64,000 nucleotides of DNA from an uncultured Draconibacterium sp. (GTDB lineage: Bacteria; Bacteroidota; Bacteroidia; Bacteroidales; Prolixibacteraceae). The stretch spans positions 124,001 to 188,000 of the forward strand of contig CANLMQ010000008.1 of NCBI GenBank assembly GCA_947492175.1, given 5' to 3'. This document shows, piece by piece, positions 1 to 9,500 of this stretch. A program made the translations under genes and the position numbers. The notes under the pieces are model-generated. The model ran no database searches and was not told the origin of the DNA. It worked only from the letters and a program-made list of their open reading frames with translations. Positions within the stretch are counted from its first letter, which is position 1, and each line of letters starts with the position of its first letter.

Positions 1-1179
1 ACGTCCGATCCAAATAGCAAAACCTATCCCAGCACAGACCGTCAGCTGGTTTTTATGCGAAAATTGGTTGAAGAGCTGAAAGAAATTGGATTGAGTGAAG
101 TTGAAATGGACAACTATGGTTATGTAACAGCAACTATTCCGGCCAAAGGAGTGGAAAACTGTCCGGTTGTGGGATTTATTGCGCACGTTGATACCAGTCC
201 TGATTTTTCAGGTGAAAATGTAAATCCGCAGATTATTGAAAAATACAATGGTGCACCGGTAAAGTTAAAAAACAATGTAACGATTGATCCAAAGGAATTT
301 CCGGAAATTCTGAAATATGTTGGCCAGGATATTATCACTGCAGATGGAACAACTTTGCTGGGAGCCGACGATAAGGCGGGTGTTGCAGAAATTGTAACGG
401 CTGCCGAAATTCTTTTAAAATCGAACGATATTAAACACGGGAAAATCCGGCTTGGTTTTACTCCCGACGAAGAAGTAGGGCACGGAACCGACCATTTTGA
501 TGTGAAAAAATTCGGTGCCGATTTTGCCTACACTCTTGATGGTGGTGAAATTGGAGAATTGGAGTTCGAAAATTTTAATGCTGCGGGCGCAAAGATTAAA
601 ATCAATGGACGAAGCGTTCACCCGGGAGCTTCAAAAAACAAAATGATAAATGCCTTGTTGGTTGCACATAAACTTATCGGAATGTTACCACCAACCCAAC
701 GTCCCGAACACACTGAGAATTACGAAGGATTCTATCATTTGTTATCGTTTAGCGGAAATGTGGAGAAGGCTGACTTGTATTATTTAATCCGAGATCACAG
801 TACCAAAAAGTTTGAGAAGAAAAAGAAATTGATGAAAGAATTGGTTGATTTGATCAACCTCGAATATGGCAAAGAATTGGTTCAACTCGAAATTGAAGAT
901 CAGTATTTTAACATGCGCCAGAAAATTGAACCGGTTATGCACGTGGTTGATGTGGCCAGAGAAGCTATGATTAAAGCAGGTGTGGAACCAAAAATTAAAG
1001 CTATTCGAGGAGGTACCGACGGTGCACGACTTTCGTACGATGGATTACCATGCCCGAATGTATTTGCAGGTGGTCATAATTTCCATGGTCCTTTCGAATT
1101 TGTTCCTGTTCCTTCCATGTTAAAATCGGTTGAAGTAATTTTAAATATTGCAGAGGGAGTTGGAAAACTAAATAACTAG
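1..1179 (+). CDS. pepT: Peptidase T (tripeptide aminopeptidase), 5' partial
   Basis: Cytoplasmic M20-family zinc aminopeptidase that removes the N-terminal residue from tripeptides. The open frame runs from base 1 without a stop, and the residues before the first in-window ATG (base 55) already fit the family, so the true start lies just upstream and about 15-20 residues are missing compared with the usual ~408. Visible motifs in order are the metal/catalytic HVDTSPD (about nt 184), GADDKAG, the PDEEVGHG glutamate pair, the LDGGEIGE segment, the dimerisation-domain HPGASKN, and the C-terminal GGHNFHG histidine ligand. tilS follows 7 nt downstream, which suggests co-transcription. Confidence 0.96.
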   Translation, partial: TSDPNSKTYPSTDRQLVFMRKLVEELKEIGLSEVEMDNYGYVTATIPAKGVENCPVVGFIAHVDTSPDFSGENVNPQIIEKYNGAPVKLKNNVTIDPKEFPEILKYVGQDIITADGTTLLGADDKAGVAEIVTAAEILLKSNDIKHGKIRLGFTPDEEVGHGTDHFDVKKFGADFAYTLDGGEIGELEFENFNAAGAKIKINGRSVHPGASKNKMINALLVAHKLIGMLPPTQRPEHTENYEGFYHLLSFSGNVEKADLYYLIRDHSTKKFEKKKKLMKELVDLINLEYGKELVQLEIEDQYFNMRQKIEPVMHVVDVAREAMIKAGVEPKIKAIRGGTDGARLSYDGLPCPNVFAGGHNFHGPFEFVPVPSMLKSVEVILNIAEGVGKLNN

Positions 1180-1186
1180 TAGAAAA

Positions 1187-2506
1187 ATGTTTGAACAATT
1201 CATTGAGAACATAAAACAGAAGCAACTTTTTCAAACTACAGAGAAAGTACTGCTGGCCATCAGCGGTGGAATAGACAGTATGGTGCTTTTGCATTTGTTC
1301 GAAAAATCGGGTTTTGATTATGGAATTGTTCACTGCAATTTCCGTTTACGTGGCGATGAATCGGACGGCGATGAAGAGTTTGTGAAAAGACAGGTACTGG
1401 TGCATGGAGTACCTGCTTTTTTCGAAAGTTTTGATACTTCAGAGTATTCTCAACTAAAAGGAATTTCCATTGAAATGGCGGCTCGTGAACTGCGTTACGA
1501 ATACTTCGAACGTATTAGAATCGAAAATGGCTACGATTATATTGTAACGGCACATCATCAGGATGATTTGATTGAGACATTCTTTTTGAACCTTTCGCGA
1601 AAAACAGGAATAAAAGGATTGACCGGAATCAAAGAAAAGGCCGGAACCCTTGTGCGTCCCTTACTTTTTGCAAGTCGCTCGGATATTGAAAGGTATGCAT
1701 CGCAAAACTATATCGGGTTTCGCGAAGATTCCACGAACAACGAGGTAACCTACCAGCGCAATTTTTTGCGGCATAAAATCCTTCCGCTTTTTTCAGAATT
1801 AAATCCTGCTTTTAAAAAGAATTTTCTGGCAAGTGTGGAGAATTTAAAGGTTGCCGAACAGGTTTATTTGGGATTTCTGAATAAGGAAAAGGCTGATGTT
1901 GTTTCAACAAGAGAAGGAGAAGTTTTAATTCATATTCTCCGGTTAATAGAATCGTCGTATCCAAAACCCTTGTTGCTTGAAATATTATCGGAGTTTAATT
2001 TTAATACAGCGGTTATTGACGATGTATTTCAAAGCCTGGAAAATGAATCAGGAAAACAATTTTTTTCGAAAACACACCGGCTGGTTAAAGATCGTGAGCA
2101 TCTTTTTATCTCAGAAATTAAGAATGACGAGGAGAGGATTTATTACATTGAACAAGATGACATGGAACTATTTGCTCCTATTGATATCAATATTGAAAAA
2201 AAGGATGCAGAAGGATTTACAATTATAAAAGAGGCCAACACTGCCTGTATCGACCTGGATAAAATTGAATTTCCGTTGTTGATTAGAAAGTGGAAACAAG
2301 GCGATTATTTTCAGCCACTTGGAATGACTGGTTTTAAAAAAGTAAGCGATTTTTTTATTGATCAGAAAATTCCGGTTCACGAGAAAGAAAACACATGGTT
2401 GTTATGTAGCGGCAAAAAGATTGTCTGGATTATGGGGCACAGGCTCGATAACCGTTTTAAAGTTTCCTCAGATTCTGCAAAAGTGGTGGTAATAAAAATT
2501 CAATAA
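1187..2506 (+). CDS. tilS: tRNA(Ile)-lysidine synthase
   Basis: Adds lysine to C34 of the tRNA-Ile CAU anticodon so that it reads AUA and is charged with isoleucine; cytoplasmic and normally essential. The PP-loop ATP-binding motif SGGIDS is at residues 26-31, and the HHQDDLIETF and RNFLRHKILP segments of the catalytic N-terminal domain follow. The last ~75 residues (RKWKQGDYFQPLGM onward) are the TilS C-terminal domain. The 439-residue length is normal. It starts 7 nt after pepT on the same strand and is probably in the same transcript. Confidence 0.96.
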   Translation: MFEQFIENIKQKQLFQTTEKVLLAISGGIDSMVLLHLFEKSGFDYGIVHCNFRLRGDESDGDEEFVKRQVLVHGVPAFFESFDTSEYSQLKGISIEMAARELRYEYFERIRIENGYDYIVTAHHQDDLIETFFLNLSRKTGIKGLTGIKEKAGTLVRPLLFASRSDIERYASQNYIGFREDSTNNEVTYQRNFLRHKILPLFSELNPAFKKNFLASVENLKVAEQVYLGFLNKEKADVVSTREGEVLIHILRLIESSYPKPLLLEILSEFNFNTAVIDDVFQSLENESGKQFFSKTHRLVKDREHLFISEIKNDEERIYYIEQDDMELFAPIDINIEKKDAEGFTIIKEANTACIDLDKIEFPLLIRKWKQGDYFQPLGMTGFKKVSDFFIDQKIPVHEKENTWLLCSGKKIVWIMGHRLDNRFKVSSDSAKVVVIKIQ

Positions 2507-2681
2507 GGTTGTTGGTTACTGAGATTAAACCAGTTAACTTTTTAGTGTAATATTAATAATACACTCTGTTTTATTCCCGGTGATTATAGTATTTGTTTGA
2601 CCATTTCCTGTGGATGAAAAATGACCAACTTGCAAAACATTGGGAATAATTTTACGTTATAAATTTCGACGCGGATTTGAA

Positions 2682-2696
2682 GTGTGATTTACACAC
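2682..2696 (+). promoter_or_regulatory. Inverted repeat upstream of DUF4382 lipoprotein gene
   Basis: GTGTG, five bases, CACAC: a small perfect inverted repeat about 40 nt before the lipoprotein start codon, loosely similar in shape to a CRP-type half-site pair. It could be an operator. There is no further support. Confidence 0.25.
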
Positions 2697-2737
2697 CGTG
2701 CTAAAAAATAAGTTCATAAATAGTAAAACAAGAAAGA

Positions 2738-3526
2738 ATGAAGAAGATTTTGATTGTGATGGCATTGGCGGTGACCTTGTTTACTGCTTGCAACGATGAC
2801 AACAACAGCGAGACGGAAAGAGATGGCAGATTAGTTATTCGGTTAACCGATGCGCCGGCAGATTACGAAGAAGTTTTAATTGATTTACAAGAACTTTGGG
2901 TAAATGTGGTCGACGGCGATTCGGGATGGACTGAATTACCACTGGAAGTTACTGGACAAATTGATTTGCTAGAACTGGCAAACGGAAAGGATACCATTTT
3001 GTTTGATGACAATTTCCCTTCCGGAAAAATTTCGCAAATGCGAATGGTTTTAGGTGGCAATAACGAAATAAAAGTGGGTGACGAATACTACGATTTAAAA
3101 ACTCCTTCGGCACAACAATCCGGTTTAAAATTCAATATAAACACAACATTAGATCCGGGCATTGAATACGAGATGTGGATCGATTTTGATGCGGCACGTT
3201 CTATTGTTGAAAAGGGAAATGGACAGTTTTCGTTAAAACCAACCATAAAAGTATTTACCGAAGTTAGCAGCGGGTCAATAAAAGGTGTGGTTTCTCCGGT
3301 TGATGCAAGAGCTTTGGTTCAGGCCATTTCTGCCACTAACGATACCACAAGTGCTTTAGCAGATACAATTTCGGGCGAGTTCCTGATTCGTGGTTTGGAA
3401 GCTGGGAGCTATAAAATCGATTTTGAACCGGTTAGCGGTTATCTTGAAAAGGAAATAGAGAATGTTGATGTAACTGTGGGAATGGTTACCGACTTAGATA
3501 CCGTATTTTTTACAAGTAGTAATTAA
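2738..3526 (+). CDS. DUF4382 domain lipoprotein
   Basis: Secreted lipoprotein of unknown function. Residues 1-18 form a signal peptide with lipobox LFTAC (lipidated Cys18), followed by an acidic D/N/E linker as in Bacteroidota surface lipoproteins. Residues ~30-165 match DUF4382: it opens with RLVIRLTDAPADYEEV, and the LQELWV strand and the WIDFDAARSIV segment are typical. Residues ~180-262 look like a small beta-sandwich of the carboxypeptidase-regulatory type (SIKGVV ... GSYKIDFEP). The gene stands alone, with 230 nt upstream and its own terminator. Confidence 0.85.
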   Translation: MKKILIVMALAVTLFTACNDDNNSETERDGRLVIRLTDAPADYEEVLIDLQELWVNVVDGDSGWTELPLEVTGQIDLLELANGKDTILFDDNFPSGKISQMRMVLGGNNEIKVGDEYYDLKTPSAQQSGLKFNINTTLDPGIEYEMWIDFDAARSIVEKGNGQFSLKPTIKVFTEVSSGSIKGVVSPVDARALVQAISATNDTTSALADTISGEFLIRGLEAGSYKIDFEPVSGYLEKEIENVDVTVGMVTDLDTVFFTSSN

Positions 3527-3548
3527 ATATCTTTTTGGGGATATATCG

Positions 3549-3581
3549 AAGCCGTTCCTGTATTCGGGAGCGGCTTTTTTA
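3549..3581 (+). terminator. Rho-independent terminator after the DUF4382 gene
   Basis: An AGCCGTTCC / GGGAGCGGCT stem with a short loop is followed by six T residues, 23 nt after the stop codon. Confidence 0.85.
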
Positions 3582-3668
3582 TAACTCATAAGCTCATGGT
3601 GAGGAGTTTCATTAACCATACTATTTTGTAAATTTGTTGATTAACAATCATTTCAAAAAACATTGAAA

Positions 3669-3842
3669 ATGGAAACCAATCCTGAAAAGTATAAGCTGGG
3701 ACTTTTTTATTTCGATCCGAAAGACTCACGTATTATTGTCCCAAAAGTTAATCGTTACCTGGGGTGGACGCTTAACTTTGCACATCCGGTTTCTTATGTA
3801 ATCATTGTTGCATTTATTATCTTGCTTATTTTTGTACGATAA
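3669..3842 (+). CDS. DUF5808-like small membrane protein (57 aa)
   Basis: A short gene of 58 codons starting at ATG 3669. The protein begins METNPEKYKLGLFYFDPKDS and contains VPKVNRYLGWTLNFAHPVSY, the pattern of DUF5808 proteins (aromatic-FDPKD, VPK, GWTLNF, P). It ends in one strongly hydrophobic helix of ~15 residues and a terminal Arg, so it is probably a single-pass inner-membrane protein. The yjbQ ATG lies 14 nt downstream, which suggests one transcript. Function unknown; recognition rests on the motif pattern only. Confidence 0.75.
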   Translation: METNPEKYKLGLFYFDPKDSRIIVPKVNRYLGWTLNFAHPVSYVIIVAFIILLIFVR

Positions 3843-3856
3843 TCCAATTGCAAAAA

Positions 3857-4267
3857 ATGATTCAACAAAAGGAAATAACACTACCACGTTTTCACAGAGG
3901 GTACCATTTAATCACATCGGTTATTGAACAAAATTTACCTGAATTGCCTGAAAAGGGATTATTGCATATTTTGGTAAAACACACATCGGCAGGGATTACG
4001 CTGAATGAAAATGCCGATCCTTCGGTACGGACAGACTTTGAAAGTTTTGTAAATAAAATGATTCCTGAAGATGATCCGGTATATATTCATACCTATGAAG
4101 GTAGCGACGATATGCCTGCACATTTAAAAAGCTCGGTAATTGGTGCCGAAATTACCATTCCGATTACAAACCATCGGCTGAATTTAGGTACCTGGCAGGG
4201 AATTTACTTTTGCGAGTTCCGGAATTATGGCGGAGCACGAAAAGTGGTGCTTACTGTTTACAGCTAG
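3857..4267 (+). CDS. YjbQ / UPF0047 family protein
   Basis: 136-residue member of the YjbQ family; E. coli YjbQ can support thiamine phosphate formation weakly, and the physiological role is unsettled. Family hallmarks are HTSAGITLNENADP (about residues 50-63), the acidic DMPAHLKSS stretch with its conserved His, and the C-terminal GTWQGIYFCEFR. An in-frame TTG three codons upstream is possible, but ATG 3857 fits better. It follows the DUF5808-like gene by 14 nt and is followed by the 21-bp repeat array. Confidence 0.9.
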   Translation: MIQQKEITLPRFHRGYHLITSVIEQNLPELPEKGLLHILVKHTSAGITLNENADPSVRTDFESFVNKMIPEDDPVYIHTYEGSDDMPAHLKSSVIGAEITIPITNHRLNLGTWQGIYFCEFRNYGGARKVVLTVYS

Positions 4268-4319
4268 TTTAAGAAAGCGCATTATTTTTGTCTTTATAAA
4301 TTGCCTGGTAAGTATTCAA

Positions 4320-4508
4320 TTAACTGGTGGCTATTGTTCACCAAAAGGAACCAATCAGTCAGTAATTGGAGCCAATCAGTCGCCAAAAGGAACCATTTGC
4401 TCGCCCAATGGCACCACTTAGTCACCAATAGGCTCCTATTGCTCACCGAGAGGAACCTATTACTTAGCGAGAGGGACCAATTACTGACCAAATGGAGGCT
4501 CTCAGCCA
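4320..4508. repeat. Tandem array A: nine degenerate 21-bp units
   Basis: Nine contiguous units of exactly 21 bp with approximate consensus CCAAWAGGAACCWATTRCTCA. The GG core recurs at 4326, 4347, 4368, 4389, 4410, 4431, 4452, 4473 and 4494 with no indel, although most other positions vary. Six of the nine units carry a CCnnnnGG palindrome. Because 21 is divisible by 3, long frames run through on both strands and read as heptads (for instance TKRNQSV, SNWSQSV, AKRNHLL), but none has gene-like context. It lies between yjbQ and the fucosidase gene. Confidence 0.9.
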
Positions 4509-4685
4509 CCAAAATATATTTGGTATAAATTCACTTTGTATCTGAGCAAAATGCTTCTTATAACGATTTTTAGTGCTAAAGTGAGCAATGGTAGCAAAAA
4601 TTATGGCGAAATCTTTTCCGAATATTTTTACTTTTGAAAATATTTTTGAAAGTTTGTGGTGTAAAATAATTCTTATTAGAAAGTT

Positions 4686-6011
4686 ATGCAAAAGATAGTA
4701 TTGTTGGTTTTGAGTAGTTTGCTGGTGTTTAATAGTTTTGCTCAGGAAATTAGCAAAGAGAAAGAAAAGCAAATGCAGTGGTTCGAAGATGCCAAACTGG
4801 GTATTTTTATTCACTGGGGAATTTATTCGGTTAACGGTATTGATGAAAGCTGGTCGTTTTTTAACGATTATATTTCGCACGAAGATTATATGAAACAGTT
4901 GGATGGCTTTACAGCTAGCAACTACAATGCGGCTGAGTGGGCAAAATTAATTGCCGGAAGTGGTGCCAAATATTCGGTTATTACAACAAAACATCACGAT
5001 GGTGTTGCGCTTTGGGATACAAAATGTAATGATTTAAGTGTGGTGAAGAAATCGCCTGCAGGCCGTGATTTAATTGAGCCTTTTGTGAAAGAGCTTCGTA
5101 AGAACGATGTAAAAGTCGGATTATATTACTCGCTACTCGACTGGTCGCACCCCGATTATCCGAACGAAACCCGGAAAATTAAACGTTACACAGATGATTC
5201 GGAAAGATGGAATCGTTTTGTGGATTTTAATTTTTGCCAATTGGAAGAATTGTCTAAACAATTTAAACCCGATTTATACTGGTTTGATGGTGACTGGGAG
5301 CAATCGGCTGAAAAATGGAAAGCAAAAGAGTTGGCCGAAAGTCTTCGCGGGTGGAACAAAAATGTAATTCTGAACAGCCGTATTCAAGGTTATGGCGATT
5401 ATGCAACTCCGGAACAGGGATTGCCTATTACCCGCCCAGATAACCGTTACTGGGAGCTGTGTATGACCATGAACGATAGCTGGGGCTATCAACACAACGA
5501 TCATAATTACAAAACGCCTAATCAGGTAATACGTATCTTAATTGATTGTATAAATAAAGGAGGAAATCTTCTACTTGATATTGGTCCCAAAGCTGATGGT
5601 ACAATTCCTGCTGAACAGGTAACAATTTTAAAAGAACTGGGACGCTGGACAAACAAACACGCCGAAGCCATTTATGGAACTCGTTCAGGAATTCCTTTTG
5701 AACATTATTACGGACCAACAGCATTAAACAAGAAAGGTGATATTTTGTATCTGTATGTGCCACACAAACCAAACGGACCGTTGGTATTAAAAGGTATAAA
5801 AAATAAAATTAACCGCATGTGGGTGGTTGGTAACGGAACAAAACTAAACTGGGACGTTAAAATGAAACAGTACTGGAGTGCAGTTCCCGGAATTGTTTAC
5901 ATTGATGTGCCTGAAAAAGTACTGGATGAACAAGTAACTGTTATTGCCATTTTACTGGATGGCAAGGTTGATTTGTACCGCGAAAAAGGTCAGGTGATTG
6001 AGAGTAATTAA
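4686..6011 (+). CDS. Secreted alpha-L-fucosidase, GH29
   Basis: Retaining glycoside hydrolase releasing alpha-L-fucose from glycans, exported to the periplasm or surface. Signal peptide at residues 1-20 ending FNSFAQ. The GH29 barrel shows WFEDAKLGIFIHWG (32-45), the TTKHHDGVALWDT active-site segment (100-112) and DLYWFDGDWE (196-205), where Asp201 is the expected nucleophile by analogy with human FUCA1 WSDGEWE. The C-terminal ~80 residues form the beta-sandwich. No SusC/SusD pair or other CAZyme is adjacent, so it is not in a typical polysaccharide-utilisation locus. It converges on the Rieske gene, 9 nt away. Confidence 0.93.
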   Translation: MQKIVLLVLSSLLVFNSFAQEISKEKEKQMQWFEDAKLGIFIHWGIYSVNGIDESWSFFNDYISHEDYMKQLDGFTASNYNAAEWAKLIAGSGAKYSVITTKHHDGVALWDTKCNDLSVVKKSPAGRDLIEPFVKELRKNDVKVGLYYSLLDWSHPDYPNETRKIKRYTDDSERWNRFVDFNFCQLEELSKQFKPDLYWFDGDWEQSAEKWKAKELAESLRGWNKNVILNSRIQGYGDYATPEQGLPITRPDNRYWELCMTMNDSWGYQHNDHNYKTPNQVIRILIDCINKGGNLLLDIGPKADGTIPAEQVTILKELGRWTNKHAEAIYGTRSGIPFEHYYGPTALNKKGDILYLYVPHKPNGPLVLKGIKNKINRMWVVGNGTKLNWDVKMKQYWSAVPGIVYIDVPEKVLDEQVTVIAILLDGKVDLYREKGQVIESN

Positions 6012-6020
6012 AATATTAAG

Positions 6021-6449
6021 TTAAGATATTTTCAAAGTATTTCCTGATTTTACAACAGAGTACTTTGTTAAATTAGTAGCAGCCGGTCCATTGATTACAA
6101 TGCCGGCTGTTGTGTATTTTGAACCATGGCACGGACAGGGAATATTACCGGCTGCGTGGTTGTATTCCACATCGCATCCCTGGTGTGTACATTTTTTTGA
6201 TAAGGCCATATACGTATTTTCACCGGTTCGGAATACGATTAAACTTCCCGAGTAAATATATCCGCCAATTGTTGCCAAATTCGCACTTGATGATGAATCC
6301 AGATCAATGAGAATATCATTGGAATTACCGGGATTGGAAGGATCCATTTCATCGTCGCCACCGGAACATGAATTAAACAAAACAGGTGCTGTAAAAAGAA
6401 TACTTCCGCTTACCGCACATTTTTTAATGAAGTCTTTTCTTTCCATCAC
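6021..6449 (-). CDS. Exported Rieske [2Fe-2S] protein
   Basis: 142-residue electron-transfer protein with a bc1-type Rieske cluster: CTHQGC at 87-92 and CPCHGS at 105-110, giving Cys87/His89/Cys105/His108 as ligands and Cys92-Cys107 as the structural disulfide. The N-terminus has a weak twin-arginine-like motif (ERKDFIKK) and a hydrophobic stretch ending FNSC, so it may be a Tat-exported lipoprotein. No cytochrome b or bc1 partner is nearby; its redox partner is unknown. A second ATG one codon in is equally possible. Confidence 0.88.
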   Translation of the reverse strand: MMERKDFIKKCAVSGSILFTAPVLFNSCSGGDDEMDPSNPGNSNDILIDLDSSSSANLATIGGYIYSGSLIVFRTGENTYMALSKKCTHQGCDVEYNHAAGNIPCPCHGSKYTTAGIVINGPAATNLTKYSVVKSGNTLKIS

Positions 6450-6531
6450 TCATACAATTTTTTATTAAACACCAAAAGGTATTTAATTGTTCGAGTGATA
6501 TTAATAATGTATGGTTGCGAGTGTTGCTATT

Positions 6532-9500
6532 TTATATTTCAGACACTTTTTCAACCTCATTCAGGTGTAAGTACCAGATAAAACCGGTAACATTTTTAAA
6601 GCCGGTTTCTTTTAAAGTTTGGGCATAAAGTTGAACCTGCTGGTTGTATTTTTTGCTTTTCTCGCCTGTTTTATAATCAACAACTATTGCTGTATCTCCG
6701 GAAATCATAATTCGGTCGGGGCGAAGCAATTTTTCTTTGGTGAGTAGATTTCGTTCATTTAAAATCTGGTACGAACCGTCGAACCAATGTTTTACCTCGT
6801 CTAAGGCCAGGTTTTCTTTTAATGATTGTTGAATTTCCATTAATTCTTCCCGGGTAATTTTACCATCGTGGAAGGCTTTTAAACAAGCTCTTTCAATGTC
6901 GTTCCCGGTTTCAATTTCCGATAGTATTTCGTGAACCAGTTTCCCAATATTTTTTACCGAATGATGTTTCTCGTCTTCTACTAAAAAGTCTTCGCCCGAA
7001 AGCCGGAGTTTTAATTTTTCACTAAAATCTTTAAAACGATACTTTTTTATGGTTACTATATCCGATTCGGTTTTTACTGCTTTTTTTCGGGAAATTGTGC
7101 CATATTCAAAAACCTGTTTTTCTTCATCAATGTAACCCGAGAAAGGTTCTGCTGAACATTGTTTTTGCAGTGCTTTATATAGTAGATAATGAACCGGCTT
7201 CCCAGAGCCGGAGTTTCCTGACTTGCTTTCTGTTGCTTCCGGACAATTCATTAATAACACCGATTTTGCACGTGTAAAGGCAACATAAACCAGGTTTAGC
7301 GTATCTATATAATTATTCACTTTTTCATTATAGTAAACCGGGGCAAACTCCGATGCTTCCATATTTTTTCCAGCCTGAACGGGTAGAAGCGGAAACTGGT
7401 TAAAAGGAGCACTTTCTGCTTTACACCAAAGAATAGGTGCATTTGTTCCGCTCCAGCTCGTTTCCCAGTTTAAATAGGGGATAAGAACAGCTGTGAATTC
7501 CAGTCCTTTTGATTTGTGGACGGTTAACAGGCGGATGGAATTTACCTTTTCATTTACATTAACCGATGATTTGTAGCCTTTTTCGTCCCACCAAAGAAGC
7601 AGGTTGGAGAGATCGTTCGACAGTGTCGATTTTAATTCTCCCGATTTGTCAATCAGCGTTTGTAAAAAGGGCAGTTCCGACTCAAAATGAAACAAACCAA
7701 ATAATGCACAGATGTGTGTTATGGTCTCGTCGAGCGACGATAAGAGTACTTTTGCTTTAACATCTTTTAGTTTTACTTCCAGTTCATTTTTAAACTGCTC
7801 ATCGCATCCGCGTTCAAGGTGCCAGTTTGTATAATCATTAAAATCAAACAGGTTGTGTCCGTTTTTTGAATCTACGGGAATGCCGCGTTTTTGTAATTCA
7901 GGTTTTAGCCAGCCAAGCCAGAGTTGCAGAAGAGAAGCCTGGATGATGCTGTTTTCAGGATCGATTAAATGCCGGATGGTTTCGATTACAAAGAGCACTC
8001 CTTTTGATGCGTGTAAAAACAACGATTCGTTGGAAAGGACTGAAAGGTTGTAAGCTTTATTTTCGGGAAGTTTTGCTGCAGCCAGAAACTCCTCAATAAT
8101 TTGTGCGCCTTCGCGGTTCTTACGAATCAGAATAACAATTTCTTCGGCTTTAATTCCTTTGTCTTGCAGGTATTTTACCTGTTCTACCAAAAGTGTTGTA
8201 GAAGCTTCCTGGAACTCTTCTTTGGGCAAAAAGTTTGCCTGTATATATCCTGTTTTTTCTGCGTCTGCTTTGCCGGGCTCCTGTAAATACGATTCGTATA
8301 CTTTTTTGAATTTCTCTAACGAGGCTTCGCTGTTTGCCAGCCCGTTAAACAAATATTCCTCGAAAGTGGCTTTCAGGTTCCCAAAAACAGCGTTATTAAA
8401 ATCAATTATGTTTCGATTGCTTCGCCAGTTTTTTTCAAGTGTAAAGTCTTGTTTCTGCCCTGATGAGAAATCAGCATCCAGTTGTTCTGCCAGAATGTTC
8501 CAGTCGCTGTTTCGCCAGCGGTAAATTGATTGTTTTACATCGCCAACTATCAGGTTTTGGTGTCCTTCGGCCAGCGAATTTATCAGTAAAGGTTTAAAAT
8601 TGTTCCATTGTAAACCCGATGTATCCTGAAACTCATCGAGCATAAAATGTTTATAGAAACTTCCTATTTTTTCGTATACAAACGGTGAGTCGCTTTGCCC
8701 GATAATTTTGCTTAATAAAAGGTTTGAATCCGACATTTGCAGAATTCCTTTTTCTTTTAGCAATACCTGAATTTCTTCCTTTAAATCGGTCAGGATCCCA
8801 AGCATGCGAATCTGGCTTAAAACGGCAAGAGTAGTATTATACCGTTCAAAATTGTTTGAAAAATGTGCCACCAGGTCAATCAGCCCGGGTTGAAGTTTAG
8901 TGTCAACAAGTTGGTGTATTTCAGTTGCCTGTTTGTGTTTCGAAGTATACCATTTTTCGGCTTCCTCGCAGGCCGACAACACTCTTCCCCCTGGTTCTTT
9001 AATAGCACCGTTGGCAATGTTTTGAATAAAGCCTGCAACGCCGGTTTTTTTGTAGGTGAAGTCGTCAACCGAGAATCCGTTTTGAGTAATAATATGAAAC
9101 AGGTCTTCTCCTTTTTTCTTCAGCGTATTTTCAAAACCGGTTTTTATTTGGCGCAGTTCTTTTGCAAATTCTTTCAGATTTTCGCGTTTATACACTGATT
9201 CTCCTTCTTCGGGAAAAAATACCTGGAAACTTTCTTTAAAAAGTTCTCTCCCCAGGTTTTTTATATCATCGTCGATACGTTGACTTTTATTGGTTTCAAT
9301 TTTTTCTCTGCTGAATTCGCGAAGCCATTTTAACAAGTTTTTATCTTCACCAATTTTTGCAAACATGCGGTCAACTGCTTCCTCCAGAATCATGTCGCTA
9401 TCCAGTTCAACCGTAAAATTTGGCGAAATACCCAACTCACGGTTAAACGACTTTATTACTTTCTGGGTAAACGAATCGATGGTGTTTATTGAGAACCGGT

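Noticed and set aside
4320..4508. CRISPR array
   Set aside because: Units are contiguous at 21 bp with no unique spacers, and no cas genes are present in the window. The same applies to array B.
4301..4528. A 75-residue heptad-repeat ORF across array A, and a similar ORF on the opposite strand (4294-4512)
   Set aside because: Any 21-bp repeat without stop codons in its unit leaves frames open on both strands. No start-site context, no conserved function, and several frames are equally open, so no gene was called.
4686..6011. Polysaccharide-utilisation locus around the fucosidase
   Set aside because: No SusC/SusD pair, sensor or additional CAZyme is adjacent.
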